Origin: JAODBQ01 sp047602055
GTDB taxonomy: Bacteria; Actinomycetota; Acidimicrobiia; Acidimicrobiales; Ilumatobacteraceae
Assembly (NCBI GenBank): GCA_047602055.1
Contig: JASGIG010000001.1
Location: forward strand, 2,294,001 to 2,358,000
Length of the DNA stretch: 64,000 bases
Reading direction: 5' to 3'
Below, one piece after another: positions 41,689 to 50,949 of the stretch. Position 1 is the stretch's first letter. Each line of letters begins with the position of its first letter. Under the pieces are notes generated by a model that worked only from the letters and a program-made list of their open reading frames with translations, was not told the DNA's origin and did not search any database. The position numbers and the translations under genes were made by a program.

Positions 41689-42678
41689 GTGACGGCACTG
41701 CTGTCGGTGGCGCGGATGTCCGTGACCTTTCAGCCGGGCCAGCGCGGCGACGCGCCGAGCCGTGCGGTGCGCGACGCGACGTTCGCGGTGCATGCCGGGC
41801 GGATCGTCGGCCTGGTCGGCGAGTCCGGCTCCGGGAAGACCGCCACCGCGCTCGCGCTGCTCGGGCTGCACGACCTCGACGTCGTCGAGATCGGCGGGTC
41901 GGCGACCTTCGACGGTGACGAGCTGCTGCACCGGCGCGAGGAGGAGATGCGCCGGGTGCGCGGGGCGCGCATCGGGATGGTGTTCCAGGAGCCGATGACG
42001 GCGCTCAACCCGCTGCTGCCCATCGGCAGGCAGGTGGACGAGGTGCTGCGCGCCCACACCGACCTCGGCCGGGCCGAGGTGCGACAGCGAGTCCTCGAGG
42101 TGCTCGGCGAGGTCGGCATCCCCAACCCGCCACAGCGGGCGCGGGCCTACCCGCACCAGCTCTCGGGCGGACTGGGGCAGCGGGCGATGATCGCGTCGGC
42201 GATCGCCTGCCATCCCCGGCTGCTCATCGCCGACGAGCCGACGACGGCGCTCGACGTCACGCTGCAGGCCCAGATCCTGCGGCTGCTGCGCGAGCTGGTC
42301 GAGCGCGAGGAGATGGCCGTCCTGCTCGTGACGCACGATCTCGCCGTGGTCGCCGAGTCGTGCGACGACGTGGTGGTGATGTACGCCGGCGAGGTCGTCG
42401 AGACGGGCACGACCGCTGAGGTCATCGGCGACCCGCGCCACCCCTACACCCGGCGTCTCCTGGCGGCGCGGCCGCGAGCCGGTGGCTGGGGTCACCGCCT
42501 GACGCCGATCCCCGGCCGGGTGCCGTCGGCGACCGCGGAGCGGCAGGGGTGCGCGTTCCGCAACCGCTGCGACGCGGCCGGACCGGGCTGCGAGCTCCCG
42601 CAGGCGCTCGACGACCTCGCCGGCGGCCGGCGCGTCCGCTGCTGCCGGGCCCGAGATCCGCTGGCGAGCGCGTCATGA
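41689..42678 (+). CDS. Peptide/nickel-type ABC importer ATPase 1 (DppD-like)
   Basis: ABC ATPase of 329 residues. Walker A is GESGSGKTATAL, the signature is LSGGLGQRAMIA (LSGGL instead of LSGGQ), Walker B is RLLIADEPTTALD and the switch His is in VLLVTHD. The C-terminal oligopeptide-importer extension has GCAFRNRCDAAGPGCE, the three-Cys cluster motif of the Dpp/Opp group. GTG 41689 with a GGGGGG ribosome site was preferred to GTG 41677. Its stop overlaps the next ATG (ATGA). First gene of the operon. Confidence 0.88.
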   Translation: MTALLSVARMSVTFQPGQRGDAPSRAVRDATFAVHAGRIVGLVGESGSGKTATALALLGLHDLDVVEIGGSATFDGDELLHRREEEMRRVRGARIGMVFQEPMTALNPLLPIGRQVDEVLRAHTDLGRAEVRQRVLEVLGEVGIPNPPQRARAYPHQLSGGLGQRAMIASAIACHPRLLIADEPTTALDVTLQAQILRLLRELVEREEMAVLLVTHDLAVVAESCDDVVVMYAGEVVETGTTAEVIGDPRHPYTRRLLAARPRAGGWGHRLTPIPGRVPSATAERQGCAFRNRCDAAGPGCELPQALDDLAGGRRVRCCRARDPLASAS

Positions 42679-43715
42679 GCAGCCTGCTCGACGTCCGCGA
42701 TCTGCGGGTCACCTATCGCTCTCGCGGTGGGCCGGCGGTCCCGGCCGTCGTCGGGGTCTCCCTCGCGGTCCCCGCGGGGACGGCGATGGCGCTGATCGGG
42801 GAGTCCGGCTCGGGCAAGTCGACGCTCGGTCGGGCCGTCGCCCGCCTCGTGGACGTCGATGCCGGCGAGATCCTCGTGGACGGCGTCGACGTCCGGCGGC
42901 TCACCGGCTCGGCACTGCGCCGCAATCGTGGCGCGGTGCAGGTGATCTTCCAGGATCCGCACTCGGCGCTCGACCCGCGGCGCACGGCGCTGTGGTCGGT
43001 GATGGAGCCGTTGCGCGTCGCCGGGACTCGCCGGGCCGCCGCTCGTCGTCAGGCGCTCGACGCGCTCGACCGCGTCGGCATCGCCGCGGCGCTCGCCGAG
43101 CGCTACCCGCATCAGTTGTCGGGTGGGCAGAAGCAGCGGATCAACATCGCCCGGGCCTTGATCCATCGACCGAAGCTGCTGGTCTGCGACGAGCCGGTCG
43201 CGGCCCTCGACGTCTCGCTCCAGGCCGAGATCGTCAACCTCCTCGTCGACCTGCAGCGGGCCGACGGGATCACGCTGCTGTTCATCACCCACGACGTCAG
43301 CCTCTTGCCGTACGTCGCCGACGGGTTGGCGGTGATGTACCTCGGGGAGCTGGTCGAGCAGGGCCCGGCGCGTGAGGTGATCGAGGCGCCGGCGCACCCG
43401 TACACGATGGTCCTGCTCGCCGCGGCGCCGCGGCTCGACGATGCCGAGCGCACGCAGGTCGTGACGATCGCCGGTGAGCTCCCGGATCCGGCGACGCCAC
43501 CGACGGGCTGCCGCTTCCACCCCCGTTGCCCGTTCGCCGACGAACGGTGCGTCGTCGAACATCCGGTGCTGCGGCCGTTCCGTGCCGGCGACCGGGGCGT
43601 TGCCTGCCATCACGACGAGCAGATCGGCACGGGCGAGCCGACACCTGCAGCTCTTCACCACGATCCGCGTCGCCCGGCGCCGGTCACCACATCACAAGGG
43701 GGAGCCAATCCATGA
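42675..43715 (+). CDS. Peptide/nickel-type ABC importer ATPase 2 (DppF-like)
   Basis: Second ATPase, 346 residues. Walker A is GESGSGKSTLGRAV, the signature is LSGGQKQRINIA and Walker B is LLVCDEPVAALD, followed by LLFITHDVSLL. The C-terminal cluster motif is GCRFHPRCPFADERC. It would pair with the DppD-like subunit below the two permeases. Both ends overlap neighbours by ATGA, consistent with a strictly coupled operon. Confidence 0.88.
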   Translation: MSSLLDVRDLRVTYRSRGGPAVPAVVGVSLAVPAGTAMALIGESGSGKSTLGRAVARLVDVDAGEILVDGVDVRRLTGSALRRNRGAVQVIFQDPHSALDPRRTALWSVMEPLRVAGTRRAAARRQALDALDRVGIAAALAERYPHQLSGGQKQRINIARALIHRPKLLVCDEPVAALDVSLQAEIVNLLVDLQRADGITLLFITHDVSLLPYVADGLAVMYLGELVEQGPAREVIEAPAHPYTMVLLAAAPRLDDAERTQVVTIAGELPDPATPPTGCRFHPRCPFADERCVVEHPVLRPFRAGDRGVACHHDEQIGTGEPTPAALHHDPRRPAPVTTSQGGANP

Positions 43716-45364
43716 ACATCCGTCGACATCGTCGGCTGCGCGTGGGGGCGGTCTGCGTCGCCGCCGCGCTGGCCGTCGCCGCCTGTTCCAGCGACGACAG
43801 GGGTTCCGGCACGACCTCGGCATCCACGACCGGGGCGGCGTCATCGACGTCGGCCGGCACGGCGTCGCCGTCGACATCCGGTGGCGGTTCGTCGTCGCCG
43901 TCGAACCCGTCGAGCTCGGCGGCGTCGGCGGCGACCGAGGGCGGCACGCTGCGAGTCCGCGTCGCCGCCAACCCGTCGTCGCTCGATCCGCAGGCCGGGC
44001 CATCGGGCGGTGACCACCAGATGCTGTACCCGCTCTACGACACCCTGATCACGTTCGACCCGGCGACGCTGCAACCGGAGCCGAACCTCGCCAAGTCCTG
44101 GAAGTTCACCGACCCGACGACGCTCGAGCTGACGCTGCAGAGCGGTGTCACGTTCCAGGACGGCAGCGCGATGGACGCTGCGGCGGTCAAGGCGAGCCTC
44201 GACCGCTACAAGACGCAGACGAACAAGGCGGACCTGGCCAACGTCACGTCGATCGACGCGCCCACCGCGGACACCGTCGTCCTCCACCTCGGCACGCCCG
44301 ACTCCTCGATGGTGCTCGTCCTCGCCGATCGTGCCGGGATGATCGTCGGGCCGACGGCGACGACCGACAGCGCCGGCTTCGCCGACCACCCCGTCGGCGC
44401 CGGCCCGTACAAGTTCGCTTCCTTCGCGCCCGGCAACAAGCTGGTGCTCGAGCGCTACGACGGCTATTGGAACAAGAGAGCGTTGCACCTCGACGGGATC
44501 GAGTTCGTCGTGATCTCCGACCCGAAGGCGGCGGCCAACGCGCTGCAGTCGGGGCAGGTCGACTTCTCCGACAGCCTGGACACCGCCGATCTCGACGCGC
44601 TGCGCGGCAACAGCAAGCTGCACACGCAGGCCGACATCGGCGAGTGGTTCAACATGATCTACTTCAACCTCGCCCAGAAGCCGCTCGACGACCCGAAGGT
44701 CCGCACGGCGATCAACATGGCGATCGACCGCGACGCCTTGATCGCCGGCGTCGCCGACGGCGAGGGCGAGCCGGCCTGGCTGCCGGTGCCCAAGGCGCAC
44801 TGGTCGTACGACCCGACGTCGATCGACGCCTGGCCGCACGATCTCGACGCTGCCAAGCAACTCCTCGCCGATGCCGGCTATCCGGATGGCACGAAGTTCA
44901 CGATGGTGACGACGCCGGATGCGCCGTCCACCCGTGAGGCCGACATCATCAAGGATCAGCTGTCGAAGATCGGCATCGACGTCGAGGTGACGACGATGGA
45001 CTCCAACCAGGCGATCTCGCAGTACTTCGAGGCGCAGGCGTTCAACTCGTCGTTGCTGGCGTGGTCCGGCCGGCCGGACCCCGGCCAGACGTACCAGCGG
45101 CTCTTCGCCAAGGACACGTACCAGAACCCCGGGAAGGTCGCGATCCCGGGCCTCGACGACGCGATGGCCAAGGCAGTGACGACCGACGACATCGACGAGC
45201 GCAAGGCGGACTACGCCGAGGTCAACAAGATCCTCGATGCCGCCGCCCCGTACGCGCCGCTGTTCTACCGGCCGGACGTCACCGCCTTCTCGACGAAGGT
45301 TCAGGGCTACCAGGCAAGCCTGCTCGGCAAGCCGAAGGTCCAGTACCTGTGGCTGTCGGACTGA
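43712..45364 (+). CDS. Family 5 extracellular solute-binding lipoprotein
   Basis: Substrate receptor of 550 residues. The signal ends in the lipobox LAVAAC near residue 25, followed by a Ser/Thr/Gly linker of about 50 residues. The SBP_bac_5 domain has GGTLRVRVAANPSSLDPQ, YDTLITFDPATLQPEPNLAKSW and GEWFNMIYFNLAQKPLDD in the expected places. Family members bind peptides, nickel complexes, sugars or other small organics; the ligand is unknown. Since the operon also codes for a luciferase-like oxidoreductase, the ligand may be a catabolic substrate. AAGGGGG precedes the ATG. Confidence 0.88.
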   Translation: MNIRRHRRLRVGAVCVAAALAVAACSSDDRGSGTTSASTTGAASSTSAGTASPSTSGGGSSSPSNPSSSAASAATEGGTLRVRVAANPSSLDPQAGPSGGDHQMLYPLYDTLITFDPATLQPEPNLAKSWKFTDPTTLELTLQSGVTFQDGSAMDAAAVKASLDRYKTQTNKADLANVTSIDAPTADTVVLHLGTPDSSMVLVLADRAGMIVGPTATTDSAGFADHPVGAGPYKFASFAPGNKLVLERYDGYWNKRALHLDGIEFVVISDPKAAANALQSGQVDFSDSLDTADLDALRGNSKLHTQADIGEWFNMIYFNLAQKPLDDPKVRTAINMAIDRDALIAGVADGEGEPAWLPVPKAHWSYDPTSIDAWPHDLDAAKQLLADAGYPDGTKFTMVTTPDAPSTREADIIKDQLSKIGIDVEVTTMDSNQAISQYFEAQAFNSSLLAWSGRPDPGQTYQRLFAKDTYQNPGKVAIPGLDDAMAKAVTTDDIDERKADYAEVNKILDAAAPYAPLFYRPDVTAFSTKVQGYQASLLGKPKVQYLWLSD

Positions 45365-46370
45365 CCACCGACCTGGTCGTCCCGGCCTCGGTGACGGCCG
45401 AGGCATCCCCCCGCGCGAGCGGGCTCCGGCGGTGGCGCCGGGGCCTGCTCGGGCTGGGCAGCTTCGTGGTCACGGTGTTCATGGCGACGTTCATCTCGTT
45501 CGTCCTGATCAAGCTCGTCCCTGGCGATCCCGCAACCGCGATCGCCGGCGAGAACGCGACGCCCGAGCAGTTGGCCGAGCTGCGACATCAGCTCGGGCTC
45601 GACAACGGGCTGCTGCAGCAGTACTGGAACTGGGCCTCGAACGCCCTGCACGGTGACTTCGGCACGTCGCTCTACACCCACCAGCCCGTCTGGGACATGG
45701 TGGTCCAGCGACTGCCGGTGACGTTGGAGCTGGTCGTCTACGCCACGCTGCTGTCGCTGCTCATCGGCATCCCGCTCGGTCTCGTGGCGGCGCTGCGGCG
45801 CGGCAGGCTCGCCGACCGGATCCTCACGGGCCTGAGCCGCTCGGCGTCGCCATCCCGAACTTCTGGCTGGGCATGGTGCTGGTGACGGTCTTCGCCCTGT
45901 CGTTGACGTGGTTCCCGGCGACCGGCTTCAGCGGGCTCAGCGACGGACCGCTGTCGTTCCTGCGTGCCGCGACGCTGCCCGCGGTGACGCTGGCGGCCGC
46001 CGGCATCGCCGAGGTCGCCCGGCAGCTGCGCGGCTCGTTGATCGAGATCTTCGCGTCCGACTACATGCGCACCTCGCGGGCGCGCGGGCTGCCGCGGCGG
46101 GTCGTCATCTGGAACCATGCGTTCCGCAACGCCGGGGTGACGATGCTGACGATTGTCGGACTGCTCTTCAGCCGGATGCTCAGCGCCACCGTGGTCGTCG
46201 AGGCGGTGTTCGCCATCCCCGGCATCGGCTCGATGGTGGTCGACGCGGTCAAGCAGCGCGACTACCCGGCGCTCCAAGCCGTGGTCTTCGTCCTCGCCGT
46301 GTTCGTCCTCGTCGTCAACGGCGTCATCGACGTGCTGTATCGGCGGATCGACCCGAGGATCGATCGATGA
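45349..46370 (+). pseudogene. DppB-like permease with a -1 frameshift
   Basis: Two frames give one complete permease. The first has GSFVVTVFMATFISFVLIKLVPGDPA in layout (helix 1, then PGDPA), LHGDFGTSLYTHQPV and IPLGLVAALRRGRLADRI. The second continues LGVAIPNFWLGMVLVTVFAL and includes RARGLPRRVVIWNHAFRNA, the EAA-loop region contacting the ATPase. The junction is within 45829-45846 and needs one base restored. Every other gene of the operon is intact, so sequencing error is a strong possibility; if real, the importer is dead. GTG 45349 overlaps the receptor gene; GTG 45391 is another start candidate. Confidence 0.8.
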
Positions 46371-47308
46371 TGACGGGGCAGGCGCAGATCGCCGACACCG
46401 ACGGTGCGGTCGAGGGAGCACCGCCGACGTCGGCTCCCGCGGGCGTCGAAGGAGCGTCGCCGCACGGCAGGCGGGGCCATCGAACGCTGCGCCGCTGGAT
46501 GCGTCAGGAGCGCGCCGGCATCGTCGCCATGTCGTTCCTGGCGCTCGTCGTCCTGGTGGCCGTCTTCGCTCCCGTCGTCGCGCCGTACGACCCGTTGGCC
46601 CAGGACGTGCCGAACCGGTTGGCGAGGCCGTCGGGGGCGCACTGGCTGGGAACCGACGACGTCGGCCGCGACGTGCTCAGCCGGCTGATCTTCGGGGCGC
46701 GCACCTCGTTGTGGGCGGCGGTGCTGGCGGTGGCGGTGGCGGCCGTGATCGGCATCCCCGTGGGGCTCGTCGCCGGCTACGCCGGGAGGTGGGTGGACGC
46801 AGCGCTGATGAGGATCACCGACACGATCCTCTCGTTCCCCGCGCTCGTCCTCGCCGTCGGCGTCACCGGCGCGCTGGGCATCGGCTTGAACACGTCGATG
46901 TTCGCCATCGGCGTGGTGTTCGCGCCGAGCGTCGCCCGGCTGATGCGCGGTGGCACGCTGACGGTGCGCAAGGCGCCGTACGTCGATGCCTCGGTGCTCG
47001 CCGGCAGTCGCACCAGCGGGATCATCGTCCGCCACGTGCTGCCGAACGCCGTCCAGCCGGTGCTCGTGCAGCTCTCGCTGCTCCTCGCAGCGGCCCTGCT
47101 CGCCGAGGCCGGCCTGTCGTTCCTCGGGCTGGGGGTCCAGCCGCCCACCCCGAGTTGGGGGGCGATGCTCGGCCGCGCCTACGGCTACCTGGACAAGGCC
47201 CCGGCACAGATGCTCGCGCCGGGCATCGCCATCGCCGCGTGCGCGCTGTCGATCAACGTGCTCGGCGACGCGGTGCGGCGCCAACTCGATCCGCAACAGC
47301 GTCGCTGA
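46367..47308 (+). CDS. Peptide/nickel-type ABC permease (DppC-like)
   Basis: Permease of 313 residues with a 45-residue polar N-terminus and about six helices. HWLGTDDVGRDVLSRLIFGA is the DppC signature just after helix 1, and ASVLAGSRTSGIIVRHVLPNA is the EAA loop (G-x3-I-x2-H-LPN). EAGLSFLGLGVQPPTPSWGAML is typical near the end in its order (LSFLGLG, PTPSWG). The ATG overlaps the stop of the DppB frame. Completes a DppDFABC-type set. Confidence 0.88.
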   Translation: MMTGQAQIADTDGAVEGAPPTSAPAGVEGASPHGRRGHRTLRRWMRQERAGIVAMSFLALVVLVAVFAPVVAPYDPLAQDVPNRLARPSGAHWLGTDDVGRDVLSRLIFGARTSLWAAVLAVAVAAVIGIPVGLVAGYAGRWVDAALMRITDTILSFPALVLAVGVTGALGIGLNTSMFAIGVVFAPSVARLMRGGTLTVRKAPYVDASVLAGSRTSGIIVRHVLPNAVQPVLVQLSLLLAAALLAEAGLSFLGLGVQPPTPSWGAMLGRAYGYLDKAPAQMLAPGIAIAACALSINVLGDAVRRQLDPQQRR

Positions 47309-47355
47309 CGCTGATCGTCCCTCGTCACCCTCGACTCACTTGGAGCCGCCAACCC

Positions 47356-48318
47356 ATGCACTACGGCCTCTCGATCCCCTTCGACGGCGTCCCCCTCGCG
47401 GCGCACCGCGCGCTGTTCGACGCCGCCGCGTCCGCCGGCTTCACCGATCTGTGGTCGATGGAGGTGAACGGCAACGATGCGTTCACGCCGCTGGCCGCCG
47501 CCGCCGTCAGCCATCCACAGCTGCGGCTCGGGACAGCGATCGTTCCTGCGTTCACGCGCTCCCCGGCGCTGATCGCGATGTCGGCGGCATCGCTCGCCGA
47601 CCTCGGCCCGGCAGAGGTGTTGCTCGGCATCGGCGCATCCTCGAACGTCATCGTCGAGAACTGGAACGGCGTCCCGTTCGTCGAGCCGTACCAGCGCGTC
47701 CGCGACACCGCGGTCTTCCTGCGCCGGGCGCTCAGCGGCGAGAAGGTCGATCTGGTGACGAAGAGCTTCACGATCAAGGGTTTCCGGCTCGGTCGGGTCC
47801 CGGAACGTCGTCCACTGGTCCTGATCGCCGGTCTGCGCGCCGGGATGCTGCGCCTCGCCGGCCGCGAGTCGGACGGGGCGATCCTCAACTGGCTGTCGCC
47901 CGACGACGCTCGGCGGGTCGTGGCGCACGTGAACGGGGTACGGTCCGAGCCCGCCGAGATCGTCGCCCGCCTGTTCGTCGTCGCCAGCAGCGACGTCGCC
48001 GCCGTTCGCGCCCACGCCAAGCGAGCGATCGCCGCCTACCTGAACGTCCCGGTCTACGCCGCGTTCCACGAGTGGCTGGGCCGGGGCGAGGTCCTGGCGC
48101 CGATGTGGGCGGCGTGGCGTGCCGGTGACCGCAAGGCAGCGCTGGACCTGATCCCCGACTCGTTGGTCGACGAGCTGTTCATCTACGGCACGCCATCGGA
48201 GTGCCTCGCGCAGGTCGACGACTATGTTGCTGCCGGCATCACAACCCCGATGTTGTCCATCACCTCGTTGGACGGGCGCTCACCGGACGAGCTGATCGGC
48301 GAGTTCGCCAGGGCGTGA
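47356..48318 (+). CDS. LLM-class oxidoreductase of the importer operon
   Basis: Luciferase-like protein of 320 residues. Markers are MHYGLSIPFDGVPLAAHRAL, FTDLWSMEVNGNDAFTPLAA, LRLGTAIVPAFTRSPALIAM, EVLLGIGASSNVIVENWNG and YGTPSECLAQVDDYVAAGI. This resembles the actinobacterial F420-dependent subgroup. GGAG lies 11 bases before the ATG. It sits between the permease (47 bases) and the MarR gene (25 bases), so it is probably the enzyme that acts on the imported compound. Confidence 0.84.
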   Translation: MHYGLSIPFDGVPLAAHRALFDAAASAGFTDLWSMEVNGNDAFTPLAAAAVSHPQLRLGTAIVPAFTRSPALIAMSAASLADLGPAEVLLGIGASSNVIVENWNGVPFVEPYQRVRDTAVFLRRALSGEKVDLVTKSFTIKGFRLGRVPERRPLVLIAGLRAGMLRLAGRESDGAILNWLSPDDARRVVAHVNGVRSEPAEIVARLFVVASSDVAAVRAHAKRAIAAYLNVPVYAAFHEWLGRGEVLAPMWAAWRAGDRKAALDLIPDSLVDELFIYGTPSECLAQVDDYVAAGITTPMLSITSLDGRSPDELIGEFARA

Positions 48319-48343
48319 CCTTCGACGGCACCTGAGAGAGGCC

Positions 48344-48826
48344 ATGAGCATCGACCCGATCGAGGACTCCTACGAACGCTGGATCGCGCTGGGATGGCCA
48401 GGTCCCGACGAGATGGCGGCGTTCATGTCCGTCCTGCGGATCCACAAGTTGCTCGTCGACCGTGCGCACGAGGTGCTGGCGCCGTCACGGCTGAGCATCA
48501 TCGAGCACGCCTGCCTGGTGTACCTGGCGATGAGCGAGGAGGAGCGCCAGCCGCTGAGCAAGATCGCCGAGCGGGTCATGATCGGTCCGGGGCGTTGCAA
48601 CTACATGATCAACAAGCTCGAGGCCGCCGGCTACCTCCGACGTGAGCCACACCCTTCCGACGGGCGCACCACCCTGGCAGTGCTCACCGACGAGGGTCGT
48701 GAACTGGTCCTCGCCGGCCTGACGCGTCTCGCCGCGATCCGCAACGGCTTCGGCGACGTCGGCAACCAGGATCTGCACCTCCTGCGCGAGCTGGCGGCGG
48801 AGTTGCTCGGGTCGGCTCGGCAGTGA
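48344..48826 (+). CDS. MarR-family transcriptional regulator
   Basis: Winged-helix regulator of 160 residues. The DNA-recognition helix is in SKIAERVMIGPGRCNYMINKLEAAGYL and the wing is RREPHPSDGRTTLAVLTDEG, shown by the parts KIAERV, INKLEAAGYL and PSDGRTT. MarR dimers bind inverted repeats and release DNA on binding a small aromatic or other ligand. As the last gene of the operon it likely controls it and the divergent CoA-transferase unit through the repeat at 41627-41660. Confidence 0.88.
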   Translation: MSIDPIEDSYERWIALGWPGPDEMAAFMSVLRIHKLLVDRAHEVLAPSRLSIIEHACLVYLAMSEEERQPLSKIAERVMIGPGRCNYMINKLEAAGYLRREPHPSDGRTTLAVLTDEGRELVLAGLTRLAAIRNGFGDVGNQDLHLLRELAAELLGSARQ

Positions 48827-48839
48827 GCGTGCGGACGGG

Positions 48840-48888
48840 GCGCCGAACGTAGGCCGGCTGGCGCCGCCACCTCTCAGCCGGTGATGCG
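48840..48888 (-). repeat. 49-bp dispersed repeat, copy 2
   Basis: Second copy of the element at 39486-39534. It covers the last codons and stop of xdhC and most of the short gap to the convergent MarR gene. TACGTT is conserved but no minus-strand start codon follows closely. Confidence 0.55.
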
Positions 48889-49878
48889 GCCGGTCGTCGA
48901 CGTCAGCGGGTTGCCGGTGCGGCCGGAGCGCACGGCGATGACCTCGGCGACGATCGACACAGCGGTCTCCGCCGGGCTGCGCGCCCCGAGGTCGAGGCCG
49001 GTCGGGCCGTGCACGCGGGCGATGTCGGCCTCGCGCACGCCGACGTCGGCGAGGTGGGTCCGACGCGCTGCCTGGGTGCGCCGCGAGCCGAGCGCGCCGA
49101 CGTAGCCGACCCCGCCGCGCAGCGCTGCCGCCAGTGCCGGCGTGGCGATGAACGGGTCGTGCTCGATGACGACGACGACGTCGGCCGACGTCGAGCGCGC
49201 CGATCGCGGCGACGGCGTCGTCGGCGGTCACCACCGTCGACGCGCTCCAGCCGAGCAGCTCGACCTGGCGGGTCAGCGCCGCGGCGAGTCCGACGCGCCG
49301 ACGACGACGAGGTGGGGCACCGGGTTCCACGCCTCGACGAGCAGCGGGCGCGGGCCGAGTGCCACCGTCGTCACGCTCGTGCCGGGGTGGGCGAGCGCGG
49401 CCTCGGCCTCGCTCTGGGCGAGCGTGTCGAGCGCCGACTCGCCGAGCGTGCCGGTCAGCCGGCCCCCTGGCTCGACGACGACGGGCGCGGCGGCGCCGTC
49501 GAGCGCAGTCACCAACGCAGCGGGCCGGCCGGCGGCGAGCGCATCCCACAGCCGGCGGGGGATGGCGTCGAGGCGTTGGACGAGGATCTCGACGCGGCCA
49601 CCGCACGTCAGCCCGGCGGCGGCGGCGTCGACCGAATCGACGACGAGGGAGAGCCGGCGAGCGAGGTTGCCTGAGCTCAGCAGCTCGCCGGCCGCGGCGA
49701 CCACCTCCGGTTGCACTGCCCCGGCCAGCAGCGAACCGCCGGTGCGGCCGTTGCGGTCGACGAGCAGCACATCCGCCGCGGGCCGCGGGCCGAGCCCGGC
49801 GGCGGCGACGACGCGGGCCACCACCCCGTCACGGCGCTGGGTGAGCCACGCCTCGGCGATGGCGGCGATGCTTTGCAT
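48874..49878 (-). pseudogene. xdhC: XdhC/CoxI-family molybdoenzyme maturation protein with two compensating indels
   Basis: XdhC protects sulfurated molybdenum cofactor and hands it to xanthine dehydrogenase-type enzymes. The N-terminal domain is intact from ATG 49878 (AAGLTCGGRVEILVQRLD, GLTCGG being the XdhC motif), with a GAGGAGG ribosome site. The Rossmann domain starts HLVVVGASD, loses one base near 49287, continues AAALTRQVELLGWSASTVVT, and regains a base near 49186. It then resumes VVVVIEHDPFIATP, GALGSRRTQAAR, RVHGPTGLDLGA and SPAETAVSIVAEVIA. The total of 335 codons is in frame. Fifteen bases after modC, so it is the last gene of the mod operon. Errors in the sequence are more likely than two natural compensating changes. 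Confidence 0.82.
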
Positions 49879-49893
49879 GTCGGCCTCCTCGGG

Positions 49894-50949
49894 TCAGGCC
49901 GGGTAGGCGGTGATGTCGGTGGCCTTGACGGTGGCCACGATCGCGCTCCCCGGCAGCAGGTTCAGCGCGGCGAGCGCCGCGGTGGTGATCTCGGCGGTCA
50001 GCGGCAGCGCCCCGTCGATGCCGATCCGGGCGCGGTCGCCGAGCAGGTCGACGGTCGCGACGGTGCCGGGCCAGGCGTTGCGCACGCTGGAGTCCTCGGC
50101 GGCACGACGCTGCAGGACGACGGACTGGGGGCGGATGACGGCGAACGACGGCCCGGCGTCGGCCCCGGCGACCACGACCTCGGCGCCGCTCGCCGTCCGC
50201 AGCACGCCGCCGGCGACGTCGCCGCTGACCAGGTTGGTGCCGACGAGATCGGCGACGTAGCGCGACCGCGGGTGGGCGGTGACGTCGGCGATCGTGCCTT
50301 CCTGGACGACGCGGCCGTGGTCGACGATCGCCACCCGGTCGGCCAGCGCGTAGGCGTCGACGGGATCGTGGGTGACGACGACGGTCATCCCCGCGAACTC
50401 GTCGAGGTGGTGGCGCAGGTCGCGGCGCACGCCGGTACGTGTCGTCGCGTCGAGCGCGCTGAGCGGCTCGTCGAGCAGCAGCACCCGCGGTTCGGTGGCC
50501 AGGGCGCGGGCCAGGGCGACGCGCTGGGCCTGACCGCCCGACAGGCCCGATGGCCGAGCACCGGCGTGGCTGGTCAGGTCCATCCGCTCCAGCAGCTCGG
50601 CGGCGCGCCGCCGGGCCGTCGCCTTCGGGACGCCGCGGGCGCGCGGCCCGAACGCGACGTTGTCCAGCGCGGAGAGGTTGGCGAACAGCAGGTAGTCCTG
50701 GAAGACCATGCCGACCGGCCGCCGCTCGGGCGGGACGAACACGCCGGCGGACGGATCGTCGAGGACCGTGCCGTCGACGGCGACGGTGCCGCGCTCCAGG
50801 GCGACCAGCCCGGCGACGACGCGCAGCAGGCTCGACTTGCCGGCGCCGTTCGGCCCGAGCACGGCGAGCACCTCGCCCGGTCGGATCTCGACCTCGACGG
50901 CCAGCGGTAGCGGTCCCAGCTGCACGCCGGCATCCACGAGCAACGTCAT
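49894..50949 (-). CDS. modC: Molybdate ABC importer ATPase
   Basis: ATPase of 351 residues. Walker A is GPNGAGKSSLLRV, the Q-loop GMVFQDYLLFANLSALDNV, the signature LSGGQAQRVALA, Walker B LLLDEPLSALD and the switch VVVTHDP. A C-terminal TOBE/MOP-like region (DITAYPA end, GSAIVATVKATDI) fits oxyanion-binding regulation in ModC. Its ATG overlaps the modB stop (ATGA). It is followed by xdhC, which links uptake to molybdenum-cofactor use. Confidence 0.87.
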   Translation of the reverse strand: MTLLVDAGVQLGPLPLAVEVEIRPGEVLAVLGPNGAGKSSLLRVVAGLVALERGTVAVDGTVLDDPSAGVFVPPERRPVGMVFQDYLLFANLSALDNVAFGPRARGVPKATARRRAAELLERMDLTSHAGARPSGLSGGQAQRVALARALATEPRVLLLDEPLSALDATTRTGVRRDLRHHLDEFAGMTVVVTHDPVDAYALADRVAIVDHGRVVQEGTIADVTAHPRSRYVADLVGTNLVSGDVAGGVLRTASGAEVVVAGADAGPSFAVIRPQSVVLQRRAAEDSSVRNAWPGTVATVDLLGDRARIGIDGALPLTAEITTAALAALNLLPGSAIVATVKATDITAYPA

